Source of the DNA: Azospirillum oryzae
GTDB taxonomy: Bacteria; Pseudomonadota; Alphaproteobacteria; Azospirillales; Azospirillaceae
Assembly: GCF_900177515.1 (NCBI RefSeq)
Contig: NZ_FXAK01000009.1
Coordinates: 662,301-726,300, forward strand
DNA length: 64,000 nt
Direction of reading: 5' to 3'
The translations under genes and the position numbers were made by a program. Shown piece after piece: positions 37,388 through 45,950 of the stretch. Below the pieces are notes generated by a model. It was not told the DNA's origin. It saw only the letters and a list, made by a program, of their open reading frames with translations, and searched no databases. Positions within the stretch are counted from its first letter, which is position 1; each line of letters opens with the position of its first letter.

Positions 37388-37873
37388 ATGCTAAAATGTG
37401 CGAAGTCCGTTGCCGTGGCGATTGTCGTCGCCGGAGCCGTCTCTGTGGTCGGCTGGCAGGTGCACGCCGAAACCAATCGGGTCAAGTTCCCCGAAAACAT
37501 CGATCAACTCGTGCATTACACGACCGTGCGGCGCGGCAACGTAACAGAGCACATCATGACGACACCAGAAGCGATGGAGGCCGTCAAGAGTGGGCGGCCA
37601 ATCCCGGCGGGCACCCATTTCGTCCTCGTCGATCACCGCGATGGCGAACTCTACCGTTATTTTGTTATGGAAAAGGGCGAAGGTTTCGGAGCCGATTACG
37701 ACGAGCGGCGACGCACGGCTGATTGGCAGTTTCAGTGGTTCTGGCCCGACAAGTCGGTCAACATGGAGGAGAACACCGCTCGCTGCCAGTCGTGCCACCG
37801 CAGTCAAGCCGACAGTGACTTCCTTTATACCGCCTACCGTATCCCCCGGTTCAACGGCACGCCGGTGCAATAG
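37388..37873 (+). CDS. Cytochrome P460-type c-type haem protein
   Basis: About 161 residues from the ATG at 37388. A signal peptide (KSVAVAIVVAGAVSVVGWQVHA) precedes VKFPENIDQLVHYTTVRRGN and IPAGTHFVLVDH, and a single haem c motif CQSCH near the C-terminus (RCQSCHRSQADSDFLYT). This matches the cytochrome P460/c'-beta family, whose members oxidise hydroxylamine or bind NO. The Lys that crosslinks to haem in true P460 cannot be assigned by eye. Its neighbour is a probable haem-binding membrane protein, so the pair may form a periplasm-to-membrane electron route. Confidence 0.85.
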   Translation: MLKCAKSVAVAIVVAGAVSVVGWQVHAETNRVKFPENIDQLVHYTTVRRGNVTEHIMTTPEAMEAVKSGRPIPAGTHFVLVDHRDGELYRYFVMEKGEGFGADYDERRRTADWQFQWFWPDKSVNMEENTARCQSCHRSQADSDFLYTAYRIPRFNGTPVQ

Positions 37874-37890
37874 GTCGGGAGGGGCATGCC

Positions 37891-38577
37891 TTGAATTCCG
37901 TCCTTCTGGTGCGTCTCGCATTCGATCTAAGCGCAGCCGGCCTTCTCCTCTTCGGTTTCACCTATTGGTGGCTCGGCAACACCGCTCATGAATTGGCTGG
38001 AACCGCGATGTTCCTGCTGCTGATCGTCCACAACCTTTTCAACCGTCGCTTCTACGGCACGATTGGGAAGACACGACGGACAATGCGGCCCCTGTTCAAC
38101 GTCGCCGTTACCCTGGCATTGCTCGTGGCGATGGTGGTGCTGCTTGTCACCAGCGTTCTGATCTCTGAGGCCTTGTCAGCTGTCATGTCGTCTTTCGGTG
38201 GCTTCGCCGTGCGACAGATACACACGCTCGCGGCTTATTGGGCGCTCGTCATTGTCGCTGTCCATCTTGGCTTACGCTGGCCGATGATCATGAGTATAAC
38301 GCGTGCGCTGTTCGGCATTTCCAAGCCGAATGCGGTCCGCGCCTGGGTGTTGCGGCTGATCGCGCTCGCCATCGCGATCCACGGTGTCTGGAGTTCGTTT
38401 GAACTTGGCCTCAGCGGAAAACTCACCATGCAGGTATCGCTCGACTGGTGGAACTTCGAGAAATCGGTCATCGGTTTCTTCGTCCACTGCGTCGCGATCG
38501 CCGGTCTCTGCACCGCCGTAACCTACTACGCCTTGAAATGGCAGCAGCTTCGCAAGCGGACAACCAGGACGGCCTAG
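37891..38577 (+). CDS. Membrane protein, DUF4405-like (probable haem b)
   Basis: 228 residues from a TTG preceded by GGGAGGGG, 17 bp after the cytochrome gene. It has about five to six transmembrane helices with His residues in the membrane (IVHNLFNRRFYG, VRQIHTLAAYW, VAVHLGLRWP), as expected for a cytochrome b561-like/DUF4405 protein that carries two haems b. It could take electrons from, or give them to, the adjacent P460-type cytochrome. The tight spacing supports a functional pair. The haem claim rests on His pattern only. Confidence 0.8.
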   Translation: MNSVLLVRLAFDLSAAGLLLFGFTYWWLGNTAHELAGTAMFLLLIVHNLFNRRFYGTIGKTRRTMRPLFNVAVTLALLVAMVVLLVTSVLISEALSAVMSSFGGFAVRQIHTLAAYWALVIVAVHLGLRWPMIMSITRALFGISKPNAVRAWVLRLIALAIAIHGVWSSFELGLSGKLTMQVSLDWWNFEKSVIGFFVHCVAIAGLCTAVTYYALKWQQLRKRTTRTA

Positions 38578-38672
38578 GGCGAGGGACCGCCGCCCGCTGA
38601 CAAACAAACACTGACAGGCTGCGATGGCGGGCAAGCGCCTCTCCAATCGCGCCGCGAACCCTGGAGAGTGAA

Positions 38673-40343
38673 ATGCGTGAACGCAAATTCGTACATCGCG
38701 CCCTGCGAATGGTCCTGGCCCTGGGAGCCATCTGCGTTGCATGGCAAGGCGCCTTGGCGGCGCCGGACCATGTAGCGATGACAACAAAAGGCTCAGTGCA
38801 AGGCGTCGCGCGGAACGATGTGGTCGAATATCTCGGCATCCCTTACGCCGCGCCTCCGATTGGCGGTCTGCGCTGGAAACCACCGGCGGAGCATTCCGCT
38901 TGGGAAGGCGTGCGCCAGGCGACGTCGTTCGGTCCCACCTGTGCCCAAGTTACACTGCTTGGCGTCTTTGCCGGACCGGCCAGCAACAACGAAGATTGCC
39001 TGTCCCTCAACGTGATCGCGCCGATGCAGGCTTCGGCCAACGGCGAAAAGCTGCCGGTGCTTTTCTGGATACATGGAGGCGGCTTCGTCGACGGCGCTGG
39101 AAGCGACTATGACGCCAGCAAGCTCGCGGCCCGAGGCAAGGTCGTTGTCGTTACGATCAACTATCGACTGAGCCTGCTCGGCTTCTTCGCCCATCCTGCA
39201 CTCAACAAGGAGGGGCATCTTTTCGCCAATTATGGTCTGCTCGACCAGCAGTTCGCTCTGCGGTGGGTGAAGGACAACATCGCCAACTTCGGGGGCGACC
39301 CCGACAACATCACGGTGGCCGGCCAGTCCGCCGGTGGCGCGAGCGCGGCATTCAACGTCATCTCGCCCCTGACCAGGGGCATGTTTCACAAGGCTATCAT
39401 CCAAAGCAGCGCGTCTTACCTGACGGCGATTCCGATGGAGGTCGCTGAAAGGAAAGCGACAGCTTTTGCCGAAGCAGCCGGTTGCGGCAAAGGTGCCGAT
39501 GAAGCGACGGCGTCCTGCCTGCGCAATCTTCCCGCGGATGCCCTCATGAAGCTATCGGGTCCGCCCGATGGCTTCGGCCCCTATGTCGTGACACCGGTTG
39601 CCGACGGTCAGATCATTCCGAGCGGGGGAGCCTCCGCTTTCGAATCAGGCAACTTCAATCACATGCCAATCATGAACGGCTCGACCCGGGACGAGGGGAA
39701 CTTCTTCGCAGCACTCCCAGTCTACTTCTCGGGCAAGGCTGTGACCCAGACAGATGTCGAAAGCCATGTGAAGACGATCTTCGGCGGGAATGCCGGTGCC
39801 GGCGGTACGCCTCCCGCCTATCCGGCCGGAACCGTCGATAGGATTCTCGCCTATTATTCCTCTGGAGACTTTGGAAGCCCGCAATTGCGCATGAACGCGA
39901 TCCAGACCGACGTCATGGTCTGCCGCATTCAGCGCGGCACCCATCTCCTTGCCGGAAAGGTGCCCCTCTACGCCTATGAATTCCGCGACCGCACGGCTCC
40001 ATTCATGTTTCCCGAATTGCCGGATTTCGCGCCGCTCGCCTATCACACCGCGGACCTTCAGTACCTGTTCCCGGGCTTTCATGGCGGCAATAAGGGCGCC
40101 AAGCACGATCTCAACGCGCGGCAACAGAAACTCTCCGACGAGCTTGTGGACGCCTGGACGAGTTTCGCGCGAACCGGCAATCCCAACCCACCGGGCGAAA
40201 GCACTTGGCCGCAATACACAAGCGACCCGAATGCCCAGAGCTACCTCGCCCAGGAAATTCCAGAGCTTTCAGCGATCAGCGACAACGATTTCACAGCCGA
40301 CCACAAATGCGACTTTTGGAAGGACCTGCTGGTCTACAACTGA
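38673..40343 (+). CDS. Exported type B carboxylesterase
   Basis: 556 residues with a signal peptide (VHRALRMVLALGAICVAWQGALA). Family motifs in order are EYLGIPYAAPPIGGLRW, NEDCLSLNV, FWIHGGGFVDGAGS, the nucleophile GQSAGGAS with its Ser near residue 220, and the acidic STRDEGNFF. A late His completes the triad. The length is typical for bacterial carboxylesterases. It would hydrolyse esters in the periplasm. It is the last gene of the exported-enzyme run; its 3' side borders IS debris. Confidence 0.92.
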   Translation: MRERKFVHRALRMVLALGAICVAWQGALAAPDHVAMTTKGSVQGVARNDVVEYLGIPYAAPPIGGLRWKPPAEHSAWEGVRQATSFGPTCAQVTLLGVFAGPASNNEDCLSLNVIAPMQASANGEKLPVLFWIHGGGFVDGAGSDYDASKLAARGKVVVVTINYRLSLLGFFAHPALNKEGHLFANYGLLDQQFALRWVKDNIANFGGDPDNITVAGQSAGGASAAFNVISPLTRGMFHKAIIQSSASYLTAIPMEVAERKATAFAEAAGCGKGADEATASCLRNLPADALMKLSGPPDGFGPYVVTPVADGQIIPSGGASAFESGNFNHMPIMNGSTRDEGNFFAALPVYFSGKAVTQTDVESHVKTIFGGNAGAGGTPPAYPAGTVDRILAYYSSGDFGSPQLRMNAIQTDVMVCRIQRGTHLLAGKVPLYAYEFRDRTAPFMFPELPDFAPLAYHTADLQYLFPGFHGGNKGAKHDLNARQQKLSDELVDAWTSFARTGNPNPPGESTWPQYTSDPNAQSYLAQEIPELSAISDNDFTADHKCDFWKDLLVYN

Positions 40344-40485
40344 ACAGATCAGATGGCACGAGCTTCGACCGGCATTATCATGGTCGACCGATCGCCTCTG
40401 CATTCGACCCGACAGCAGCTTCGAAGCAAGTGAAGCGCGTTACGATCACGGCACGCGGTGAGACCGTCGCAAACCTGGGGGGCCT

Positions 40486-40712
40486 TCACGCCGCAGGGCG
40501 GAAGGGTCGGCAGGCGTATGGCTCGGCGTCGGCGTGATCCGCGGCGAACGTCCCGTTCATCACTGCGGTGCGGACCTTCAGCATGCGGTGAGCGCCACGC
40601 GGCGACCACCGCATCTGCTGATTGGCGCCCATGCGCCGGTGCAGCAGGCGCTGGACTGTGCTTTCGGTCGTCGCCGTGGAGATGGGATCTGGCCTCGGTC
40701 GTGTCCCGAGGC
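40486..40712 (-). pseudogene. ISKra4-type transposase, C-terminal fragment
   Basis: The minus strand reads TTESTVQRLLHRRMGANQQM, then RWSPRGAHRMLKVRTAVMNG, and ends PFRPAA at a stop at 40486-40488. This is the conserved C-terminus of ISKra4-family transposases. The N-terminal and central parts are on the same strand at 43400-44336, with an IS110-type and an IS256-type element lying between. Together they show that one ISKra4 element was split by later insertions. Confidence 0.75.
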
Positions 40713-41916
40713 GTGGTGTAGCAACCGTGTTCAGCGAGGAAAGTTCGTGAACCGGGCGTGCTCCGCGTCAAGGCTCGCGCTGGCGCGCGCCCGCCCTTTG
40801 GGCGGCGGCGGCCTTGACCCGTCCGCGCTCCCGGTTCGTTTGGTTTGGCGTGCGGTCGGCGACGAGCGCCGACCGTCGGCACTCTCAGGCGGGGTTGGCC
40901 TCCCAGGTTGCGCCTTTGGCCAGCATGGCGTTGAGGCGGACGACCAGTTTGCGTGCGCAGGCGGTCAAGGCGAGCTTGGATGGCTTTTTGCGCTCAATCA
41001 GGCTGTTGTAGAAATCCGCGATAACGCCCTTTGTGTTGGTGGCGGCGGAAAGCGCCGCCAGATAGAGGGCGCGCCGAACATCGGCACGCCCACCGGCGAT
41101 ATGGCGGTGTCCCCGCATCTTTCCGCTATCGTGATCGAAGGGCGCAACACCGACGAGGGCGGCAATCTTTCGACCCGACGTCCTCCCCAATTCAGGCAAC
41201 AGGGCGGCTAGAGTTGCCGCCGTCACGGGACCCACCCCTGGCGCGGTCTGGAGAGCTTGGATCGTCTGTGAGAGGACCGGCTGAGCTTTGGCCGTCTGGC
41301 AAATGGCCGCGTCCAATGCATCAACCTCGCGAGCCAGATATTCGACGGCACGGGACAGCGCCTCCTGCGCCGCCACCGGGGCATGGGCGATGCTCTTGTT
41401 CAGATCGGCCCGCTTGTCGACGAGTAGGCGGCGCGCCTTGATCAGGCCGGCCAATTCCTCGCGAACGGGATCGTCGGGGAGCGAGGGAACAGTCGTCTGG
41501 CTGGCGGTAAACTCAGCGATCACCGCGGCGTCAAGGCTATCATTCTTGGCCCGCCGCCCCTTCGCTTTGGCGAAAAAGCGTACCCGCGCCGGATCGAAAA
41601 TCCGGACCTCGACACCAGCCGTCCGCAGGGCATCACGGATCGGCCGCTCATAGCCGCCGCTGGCTTCCAGGCCGGCCACGGTTACCTTTCGTTCGGTGAA
41701 CCATGCCACCACCTCCTGGTGCCCCTGGGGAGAATTGACCACCCGGAGCGGGGCCGCGTCGGGAAAGACGTCAATATCCAGAAAGTCCTTGCCGCAATCG
41801 ATGCCGGCCACCCGTGTTTGTTCAGACATCCTCGTGATCCTTCCTTGTAGTGCGAGCTCAGGCTCACGCAACCGTTCGGACTTCAAGGAAGGTTGGTCGC
41901 CCTCAAGCTACACCAC
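40713..41916. mobile_element. IS110/IS1111-type insertion sequence
   Basis: GTGGTGTAGC at 40713-40722 and its exact complement GCTACACCAC at 41907-41916 form a 10-bp inverted pair around the IS110-type transposase gene. The length of about 1.2 kb fits. Sub-terminal inverted repeats of this size are typical of the IS1111 branch, so the true ends may lie a few bases outside. No duplication is expected for this family. Confidence 0.6.
40885..41886 (-). CDS. IS110-family transposase
   Basis: 333 residues. The N-terminal DEDD/RuvC-like domain shows VAGIDCGKDFLDIDV, VTVAGLEASGGYERPI, and DSLDAAVIAEFTA, where D, E and D are catalytic. The C-terminal transposase_20 domain has LQTAPGVGPVTAATLAALLPELG and ALVGVAPFDHDSGKMRGHRHIAGGRADVR. 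The internal Met in RMSEQTRVAGIDCG is also a possible start. The gene is intact, so the element may be active. Confidence 0.93.
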   Translation of the reverse strand: MKSERLREPELALQGRITRMSEQTRVAGIDCGKDFLDIDVFPDAAPLRVVNSPQGHQEVVAWFTERKVTVAGLEASGGYERPIRDALRTAGVEVRIFDPARVRFFAKAKGRRAKNDSLDAAVIAEFTASQTTVPSLPDDPVREELAGLIKARRLLVDKRADLNKSIAHAPVAAQEALSRAVEYLAREVDALDAAICQTAKAQPVLSQTIQALQTAPGVGPVTAATLAALLPELGRTSGRKIAALVGVAPFDHDSGKMRGHRHIAGGRADVRRALYLAALSAATNTKGVIADFYNSLIERKKPSKLALTACARKLVVRLNAMLAKGATWEANPA

Positions 41917-41931
41917 GGCTTTCCGGCCAAG

Positions 41932-43358
41932 GAGCTGGCGGGGTCGGCCAACCTGGGCGGTTGGTCGTCGCCAACCGCCCAGGTCTGAATATGGAACCGC
42001 GCGACATACAAGGAGCCGGGTCGCTCATCTGGTCTCCGGCAGGTCTGGCCGGGACAGTCATGCGGCCGTAGCGGGCAGCGTGAGGAGGAGATCATCGCGC
42101 AAGGGGGCGATGGTTTCCAGGGTCATGTAGCGCGCCCGCTGGACCGCCCATTCATCGTTCTGTTCGAGCAGGATGGCGCCGATCAGCCGAGTGATCGCCG
42201 CCTCGTTGGGGAAGATGCCCACCACCTCGGTGCGCCGCTTGATCTCGCCGTTCAGCCGCTCCAGCGGGTTCGTGCTGTGGATCTTGGCCCGATGCTCCTT
42301 GGGAAAGGTCATGAAGGCCAGCACGTCCTCCTCGGCCTCGTCGAGCAGGGTGGCCAACTTGGGCAGCTTGGGGCGGACCTGATCGGCCGCTTGGCGCCAC
42401 TGCGCCTTGGCGGCGCCGGCGTCATCCTGGGCGAACGCGGTGGCGATGAAGGCCGACACCACGCGCCGGCCGCTCCGCCCGGCATGCGCCAGGGCGTTGC
42501 GCATGAAGTGCACCCGACAGCGCTGCCACGTGGCGCGGAACACCTTGGACACGGCGGCCTTGATGCCTTCGTGGGCGTCGGAGATCACCAGCTTCACCCC
42601 GGCCAAGCCGCGGCGCTTGAGCTTGCGCAGGAACTCGATCCAGAAGGTCTCGGCTTCCGAGGCGCCGATGTCCATGCCCAGCACCTCGCGCCGACCGTCG
42701 GTGTTCACGGCCACCGCGATGGTCACGGCGACCGAGACGATGCGCCCGTTCTGGCGAACCTTCACGTAGGTGGCGTCGATCCACAGGTACGGCCAATCGC
42801 CTTCGATGGGACGCTCCAGGAAGGTCTTCACCCGCTCGTCGATCTCCTCGCACAGCCGGCTGACCTGGCTCTTGGAGATGCCGCTCATGCCGAGCGCCTT
42901 CACCAGATCATCCACCGAGCGCGTCGAAATGCCGTGGACGTAGGCTTCCTGGATCACGGCGGTCAGCGCCTTCTCGGCCATGCGGCGCGGCTCCAGGAAG
43001 CCGGGGAAGTAGCTGCCCTTGCGCAGCTTGGGGATGCGCAGTTCGACGGTGCCGGCGCGGGTCTCCCAATCACGCTCGCGGTAGCCGTTGCGTTGAACCA
43101 GCCGCTCGGCGGAGCGCTCACCGTGGGCGGCGCCGGTCAGGCCTTGCACCTCCAGTTCCATCAGCCGCTCGGCTGCGAAGCCGATCATCTCGCGCAAGAC
43201 GTCAGCGTCAGGACTCTTCTCCAGCAGCGCGCGAAGCGCCATCATCTCGTCGGTCATCGTGGTCACCCTTCGGTCGGGTTGAGGTGTGGTGACCAGACTC
43301 TAACGAAGACCCACGATGACCGCCCCGCTGTGGAAAACCGGCCCGCCTACGCCAGCTC
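41932..43358. mobile_element. IS256-type insertion sequence (ends approximate)
   Basis: GAGCTGGCG at 41932-41940 and its complement CGCCAGCTC at 43350-43358 flank a second IS256-type transposase gene and are partly extended by further similar bases inside. I find no clear target duplication, so the exact ends are uncertain. It lies between the IS110-type element and the ISKra4 remnant. Confidence 0.5.
42058..43266 (-). CDS. IS256-family transposase (second type)
   Basis: 402 residues starting MTTMTDEMMALRALLEKSPDADVL. It shows the family N-terminus (RNGYRERDWETRAGTVELRIPKLRKGSYFP), the first catalytic Asp in WPYLWIDATYVKV, the second in LVISDAHEGIKAAV, and the Glu in STNPLERLNGEIKRR. It is clearly different in sequence from the transposase at 21200, so two distinct IS256-type elements are present. 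The gene appears intact. Confidence 0.95.
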   Translation of the reverse strand: MTTMTDEMMALRALLEKSPDADVLREMIGFAAERLMELEVQGLTGAAHGERSAERLVQRNGYRERDWETRAGTVELRIPKLRKGSYFPGFLEPRRMAEKALTAVIQEAYVHGISTRSVDDLVKALGMSGISKSQVSRLCEEIDERVKTFLERPIEGDWPYLWIDATYVKVRQNGRIVSVAVTIAVAVNTDGRREVLGMDIGASEAETFWIEFLRKLKRRGLAGVKLVISDAHEGIKAAVSKVFRATWQRCRVHFMRNALAHAGRSGRRVVSAFIATAFAQDDAGAAKAQWRQAADQVRPKLPKLATLLDEAEEDVLAFMTFPKEHRAKIHSTNPLERLNGEIKRRTEVVGIFPNEAAITRLIGAILLEQNDEWAVQRARYMTLETIAPLRDDLLLTLPATAA

Positions 43359-43385
43359 TGGGGGGGGCGCTTCGGCGGGCCGGTT
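43336..43385. repeat. Inverted repeat at the IS256/ISKra4 junction
   Basis: AACCGGCCCGCC (43336-43347) and GGCGGGCCGGTT (43374-43385) are perfect 12-base inverted arms around a 26-base loop. They straddle the putative right end of the IS256-type element and could be its outer end structure or part of the older element. Confidence 0.5.
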
Positions 43386-43399
43386 CCCCACTGCTCCTA

Positions 43400-44336
43400 C
43401 ACCACGGTCAGGGACGTGACCCCGGCCTCGGGGGGCAGCATAGTCAATGATCAGGTCGGCCTGTCCGACGACATAGGTCTCCAGAGCGCGCAACAGCGTG
43501 GCCACTTTCCGGGCCTGCCGGTCGTCGGCGGCTTCCAACAGGGCGTCGAGCTCGGTCAGGGTGTCGCCAATCAGGGCCAGCGCCCGCTCGGTCTGGCCAT
43601 GCCAGAGGCGCCAGCGGATGCGGGACACGGCGTCGGCCGGAATGCTGCTGAAAACCACCTCCTGGTCCTGATCATTGCTCGCCCGCGCGATCATGACCTC
43701 GAACGAGCTCATCTGGTAGGTCCACACTGACCGCACGTGGCCTCCGTCGATGGCCAGCGTGATTGCCTTCGCGGACGCCAGTGAAGTCTGGTACGGCGGA
43801 ACAAGCGCTGCCCATTCGAGCTGGGCTCCGACCGGGAGCGTGCGCCGTCGGATGGTTTTCCACTTCCGGAGCCGTCTCGAACGGCAGCAACTCGGCCAGC
43901 AAGGTCCGCGCCCGCCAGTAGGGCAGCTCGCTGCCCATCCCGGCCAGGACGCGTTCGTACTCCGGGGTGCAGCGGTCGGGCATGATCTCCGCGACTGGGG
44001 TCAGGCTGCGCCGGCAGGCCACACCGCAGCGGCAGGGCTCAAAGCGGGGCGCGCGCACCTCCACGGTTCCAAACAACGACACCAGCCGGCGCGGGCGGTG
44101 GTCCTTGAGCGGACGCGCCGCGCTGCAGTGGCTGCACCGACGACGGTGGCGGCGGTGCGCGTCGGTCTGGGGGTGACCAGGACACGCTGCACACCGGCCA
44201 GGGTCGCCTTGCCCTCGGCCGAGCTCAGCCCGAGCGCCGCCGCCTGACCGACTGCGGAGCGCTCACCCGCGGAGATCACGTGCTGCATCACCGCGCCGTC
44301 CTCACCCGTCACCTCCACCATGACTCGCCACTTCAT
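43400..44336 (-). pseudogene. ISKra4-type transposase, N-terminal and central part, degraded
   Basis: Starting at 44336 the minus strand reads MKWRVMVEVTGEDGAVMQH, then in other frames SLFGTVEVRAPRFEPCRCG, IMPDRCTPEYERVLAGMGS, and finally SSFEVMIARASNDQDQEVVF joined to IRWRLWHGQTERALALIGDTL and LETYVVGQADLIIDYAAPRG. All are ISKra4 transposase landmarks, but with at least two frameshifts and an internal deletion after VVFSS that removes the catalytic centre. The C-terminal piece is at 40486-40712. Confidence 0.8.
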
Positions 44337-44612
44337 CGCACCTTCGGTTCGCGGCCTGCCGGACGCGCCGTATCATCCTCCCCCCAGGTTCGCGACGATC
44401 TCGGTGGCCTTTAGCTGGCCGGGTTGGCTGAACGTCACCTGATTCTCCGTGTACACGCGGACGTAGCCGACCAGGGCATGGAGAAGCTCCAGGACGGAGG
44501 AAAAAGAACCCTTATGTATAGCTTGGTCAGATTTGAGGAAATGATCGTTTGGCCGCCTGTACAGACAGTCTAAACAGGCTCCAGTCCACGCCGGCTGTCG
44601 CCTTCTCCTCCT
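44337..44612. other. Intergenic with possible gene tail
   Basis: The minus strand around 44379-44500 reads SSVLELLHALVGYVRVYTENQVTF, which may be the tail of a lost gene; I do not recognise it. No other signal is seen. Confidence 0.3.
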
Positions 44613-45014
44613 TTACGCGACAGATGTTGAACCTGGGGTGGCCGACGATGCGGCGTTGTGATCTGCTCGTTGTCCGCTTCCGAGTTCGTCCAGAACATGC
44701 TGGTATTCGCTCGGTGGCAGAGCGCGAGCATCCTCGGCCATGTGCCGTAAGGCAGTGAGGCCGGCCTCGGTAAACCGAGCCCGCAGCCAATGGCCGCCAT
44801 CATCCCGCAACTCCAGCAGCCCACGGTCCAGCATCCCCTGAATGACCGTTCCCGGCTTCGGCTGCCCCTTGTTCGGCCCGGTGGCCCACCGCTTCACCAG
44901 GATGCCGCTCTCCAGCCGCGGCGACTGCCCAAAGCGCACCATGAATTCGTTACGGATCAGAGCCCGCTCTCGCGGCGTTAGGGTGATGTCGCTCACCGGG
45001 TTTATCTCCCTCAA
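44613..45014 (-). CDS. Small hypothetical protein, possibly winged-helix
   Basis: 133 residues from a TTG at 45014 whose first bases overlap the stop of the upstream small gene (TTGA); a GTG at 44996 with GGGAG upstream is an alternative. The sequence (SDITLTPRERALIRNEFMVRFG, then GTVIQGMLDRGLLELRDDGGHWLRARFTEAGLTALRHM) has the helix-helix-strand pattern of a winged-helix domain, but I cannot name a family. The low-complexity tail after LDELGSG is probably disordered. Coupling with the DUF4167-like gene supports a real two-gene unit. Confidence 0.55.
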   Translation of the reverse strand: MREINPVSDITLTPRERALIRNEFMVRFGQSPRLESGILVKRWATGPNKGQPKPGTVIQGMLDRGLLELRDDGGHWLRARFTEAGLTALRHMAEDARALPPSEYQHVLDELGSGQRADHNAASSATPGSTSVA

Positions 45015-45253
45015 TCCTCTCCCCTCGATACACGGAACCAGTGCTCAGCATACTGCCGACACAGTTCAGCTTCCACGCCATCTCCGATGCGTTCGGCATC
45101 GGCCGCGCGAGCGAGCCACTGGGACTGCTTTTGAAGCGCTGATCCGTTCACACGGGCGGGTAATGGTCGAACCCCGGTCGATGTGGTTGTAGTGGGACGG
45201 GACTTGCTGAAATTCGGTCGCGACGCTGATACGTGGGGCCTGAGGGGTGGCAT
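45011..45253 (-). CDS. Small DUF4167-like protein
   Basis: About 80 residues from an ATG at 45253; the frame is open to 45322, so the start is uncertain. A basic, Ser/Thr-rich N-terminus leads to SQWLARAADAERIGDGVEAELCRQYAEHWFRVSRG. This looks like the DUF4167 domain of alphaproteobacteria (pattern ARdA...GD.v.AE...Q.AEHyfR). Full-length DUF4167 proteins are larger, with a long disordered tail, so this is a short or mobile-element version. Its stop overlaps the TTG start of the next gene. Confidence 0.5.
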   Translation of the reverse strand: MPPLRPHVSASRPNFSKSRPTTTTSTGVRPLPARVNGSALQKQSQWLARAADAERIGDGVEAELCRQYAEHWFRVSRGED

Positions 45254-45950
45254 GGGGCTTACCGACTTCCTTGGACAGAGTGGAGGGTCATCCTTTGATC
45301 TGACAGAGTCTACGCCGCGCAAGGCTACGATGCGCGGAAATATTCCGACGCGGCGGTAATGCTAATGTCTGCCGAAGCGCGGACCGACACGGGAGGCGCG
45401 GCCGACTGGCCCGGCCGGTGATAGCAGTCTGGTCGGCACCGTCAGCGCCGGCGAGGTGGCCATACCGCCCCTTTCGTGACAGCCACCGGTGTCCGCTTCT
45501 GACCCAATGCGGACCTTTGGCGAGGACTGCTTTGCGCCAGGAGTGGGCATCCATTCTTTGTTCACTGTTTGTCAGCCACAATTTCATCTGATGATACAAA
45601 AGTCGGAATCTAGTTTATCCTCCACTTGGCCGTTGTTGATGAATGTGAAACATCGGAGTGTGGGGTATGGGTTATGGTGCTTATGATGAAACCAGAAATA
45701 AAGAAAGGAGATGTTTGGATATACAAAAACAGCTTTCCTACTGCTGAGAAATTAAGACCTAATAGTATTTTTAGCCGTTGCGCTTTGTTATTGGAAAAAA
45801 TGTTCTTGAAGAAGTCGGAGCACTTAATTGATATTATGTCAGTAGGCAAAATGATCGGGTAAACGATAAACGAAATGTTGTAGTGTTCGTTGGCGCTCGT
45901 GACCTATCTGTAAAGGTGAGAGATGGCAGCCGCAATTATGGGGGAACGAC
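45254..45950. other. Region ahead of the MBL/CHAT unit, AT-rich in its 3' part
   Basis: From about 45580 the sequence is visibly richer in A and T than the rest of the window, marking the start of a transferred segment. It holds one short AT-rich reading frame (45626-45862, listed separately) and the promoter of the MBL gene. I find no tRNA or attachment site. Confidence 0.45.
45626..45862 (+). CDS. Small AT-rich ORF upstream of the MBL gene, doubtful
   Basis: The frame runs from a TTG at 45626; internal ATGs near 45671 (MVLMMKPEIKKGDVWIYKNS) may be the true start, giving about 60 residues ending SEHLIDIMSVGKMIG. It has no recognisable domain. Basic and hydrophobic residues alternate as in a small structural or toxin-like protein. 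It shares the low-GC composition of the MBL gene start and lies 88 bp before it on the same strand. It may be a fifth component of the conflict unit or simply chance. Confidence 0.3.
   Translation: MAVVDECETSECGVWVMVLMMKPEIKKGDVWIYKNSFPTAEKLRPNSIFSRCALLLEKMFLKKSEHLIDIMSVGKMIG

Noticed and set aside
37388..38577. A nitrite or NO reductase unit
   Set aside because: Only one CxxCH haem motif and a DUF4405-like protein are seen; no copper or cytochrome cd1 motifs are present.
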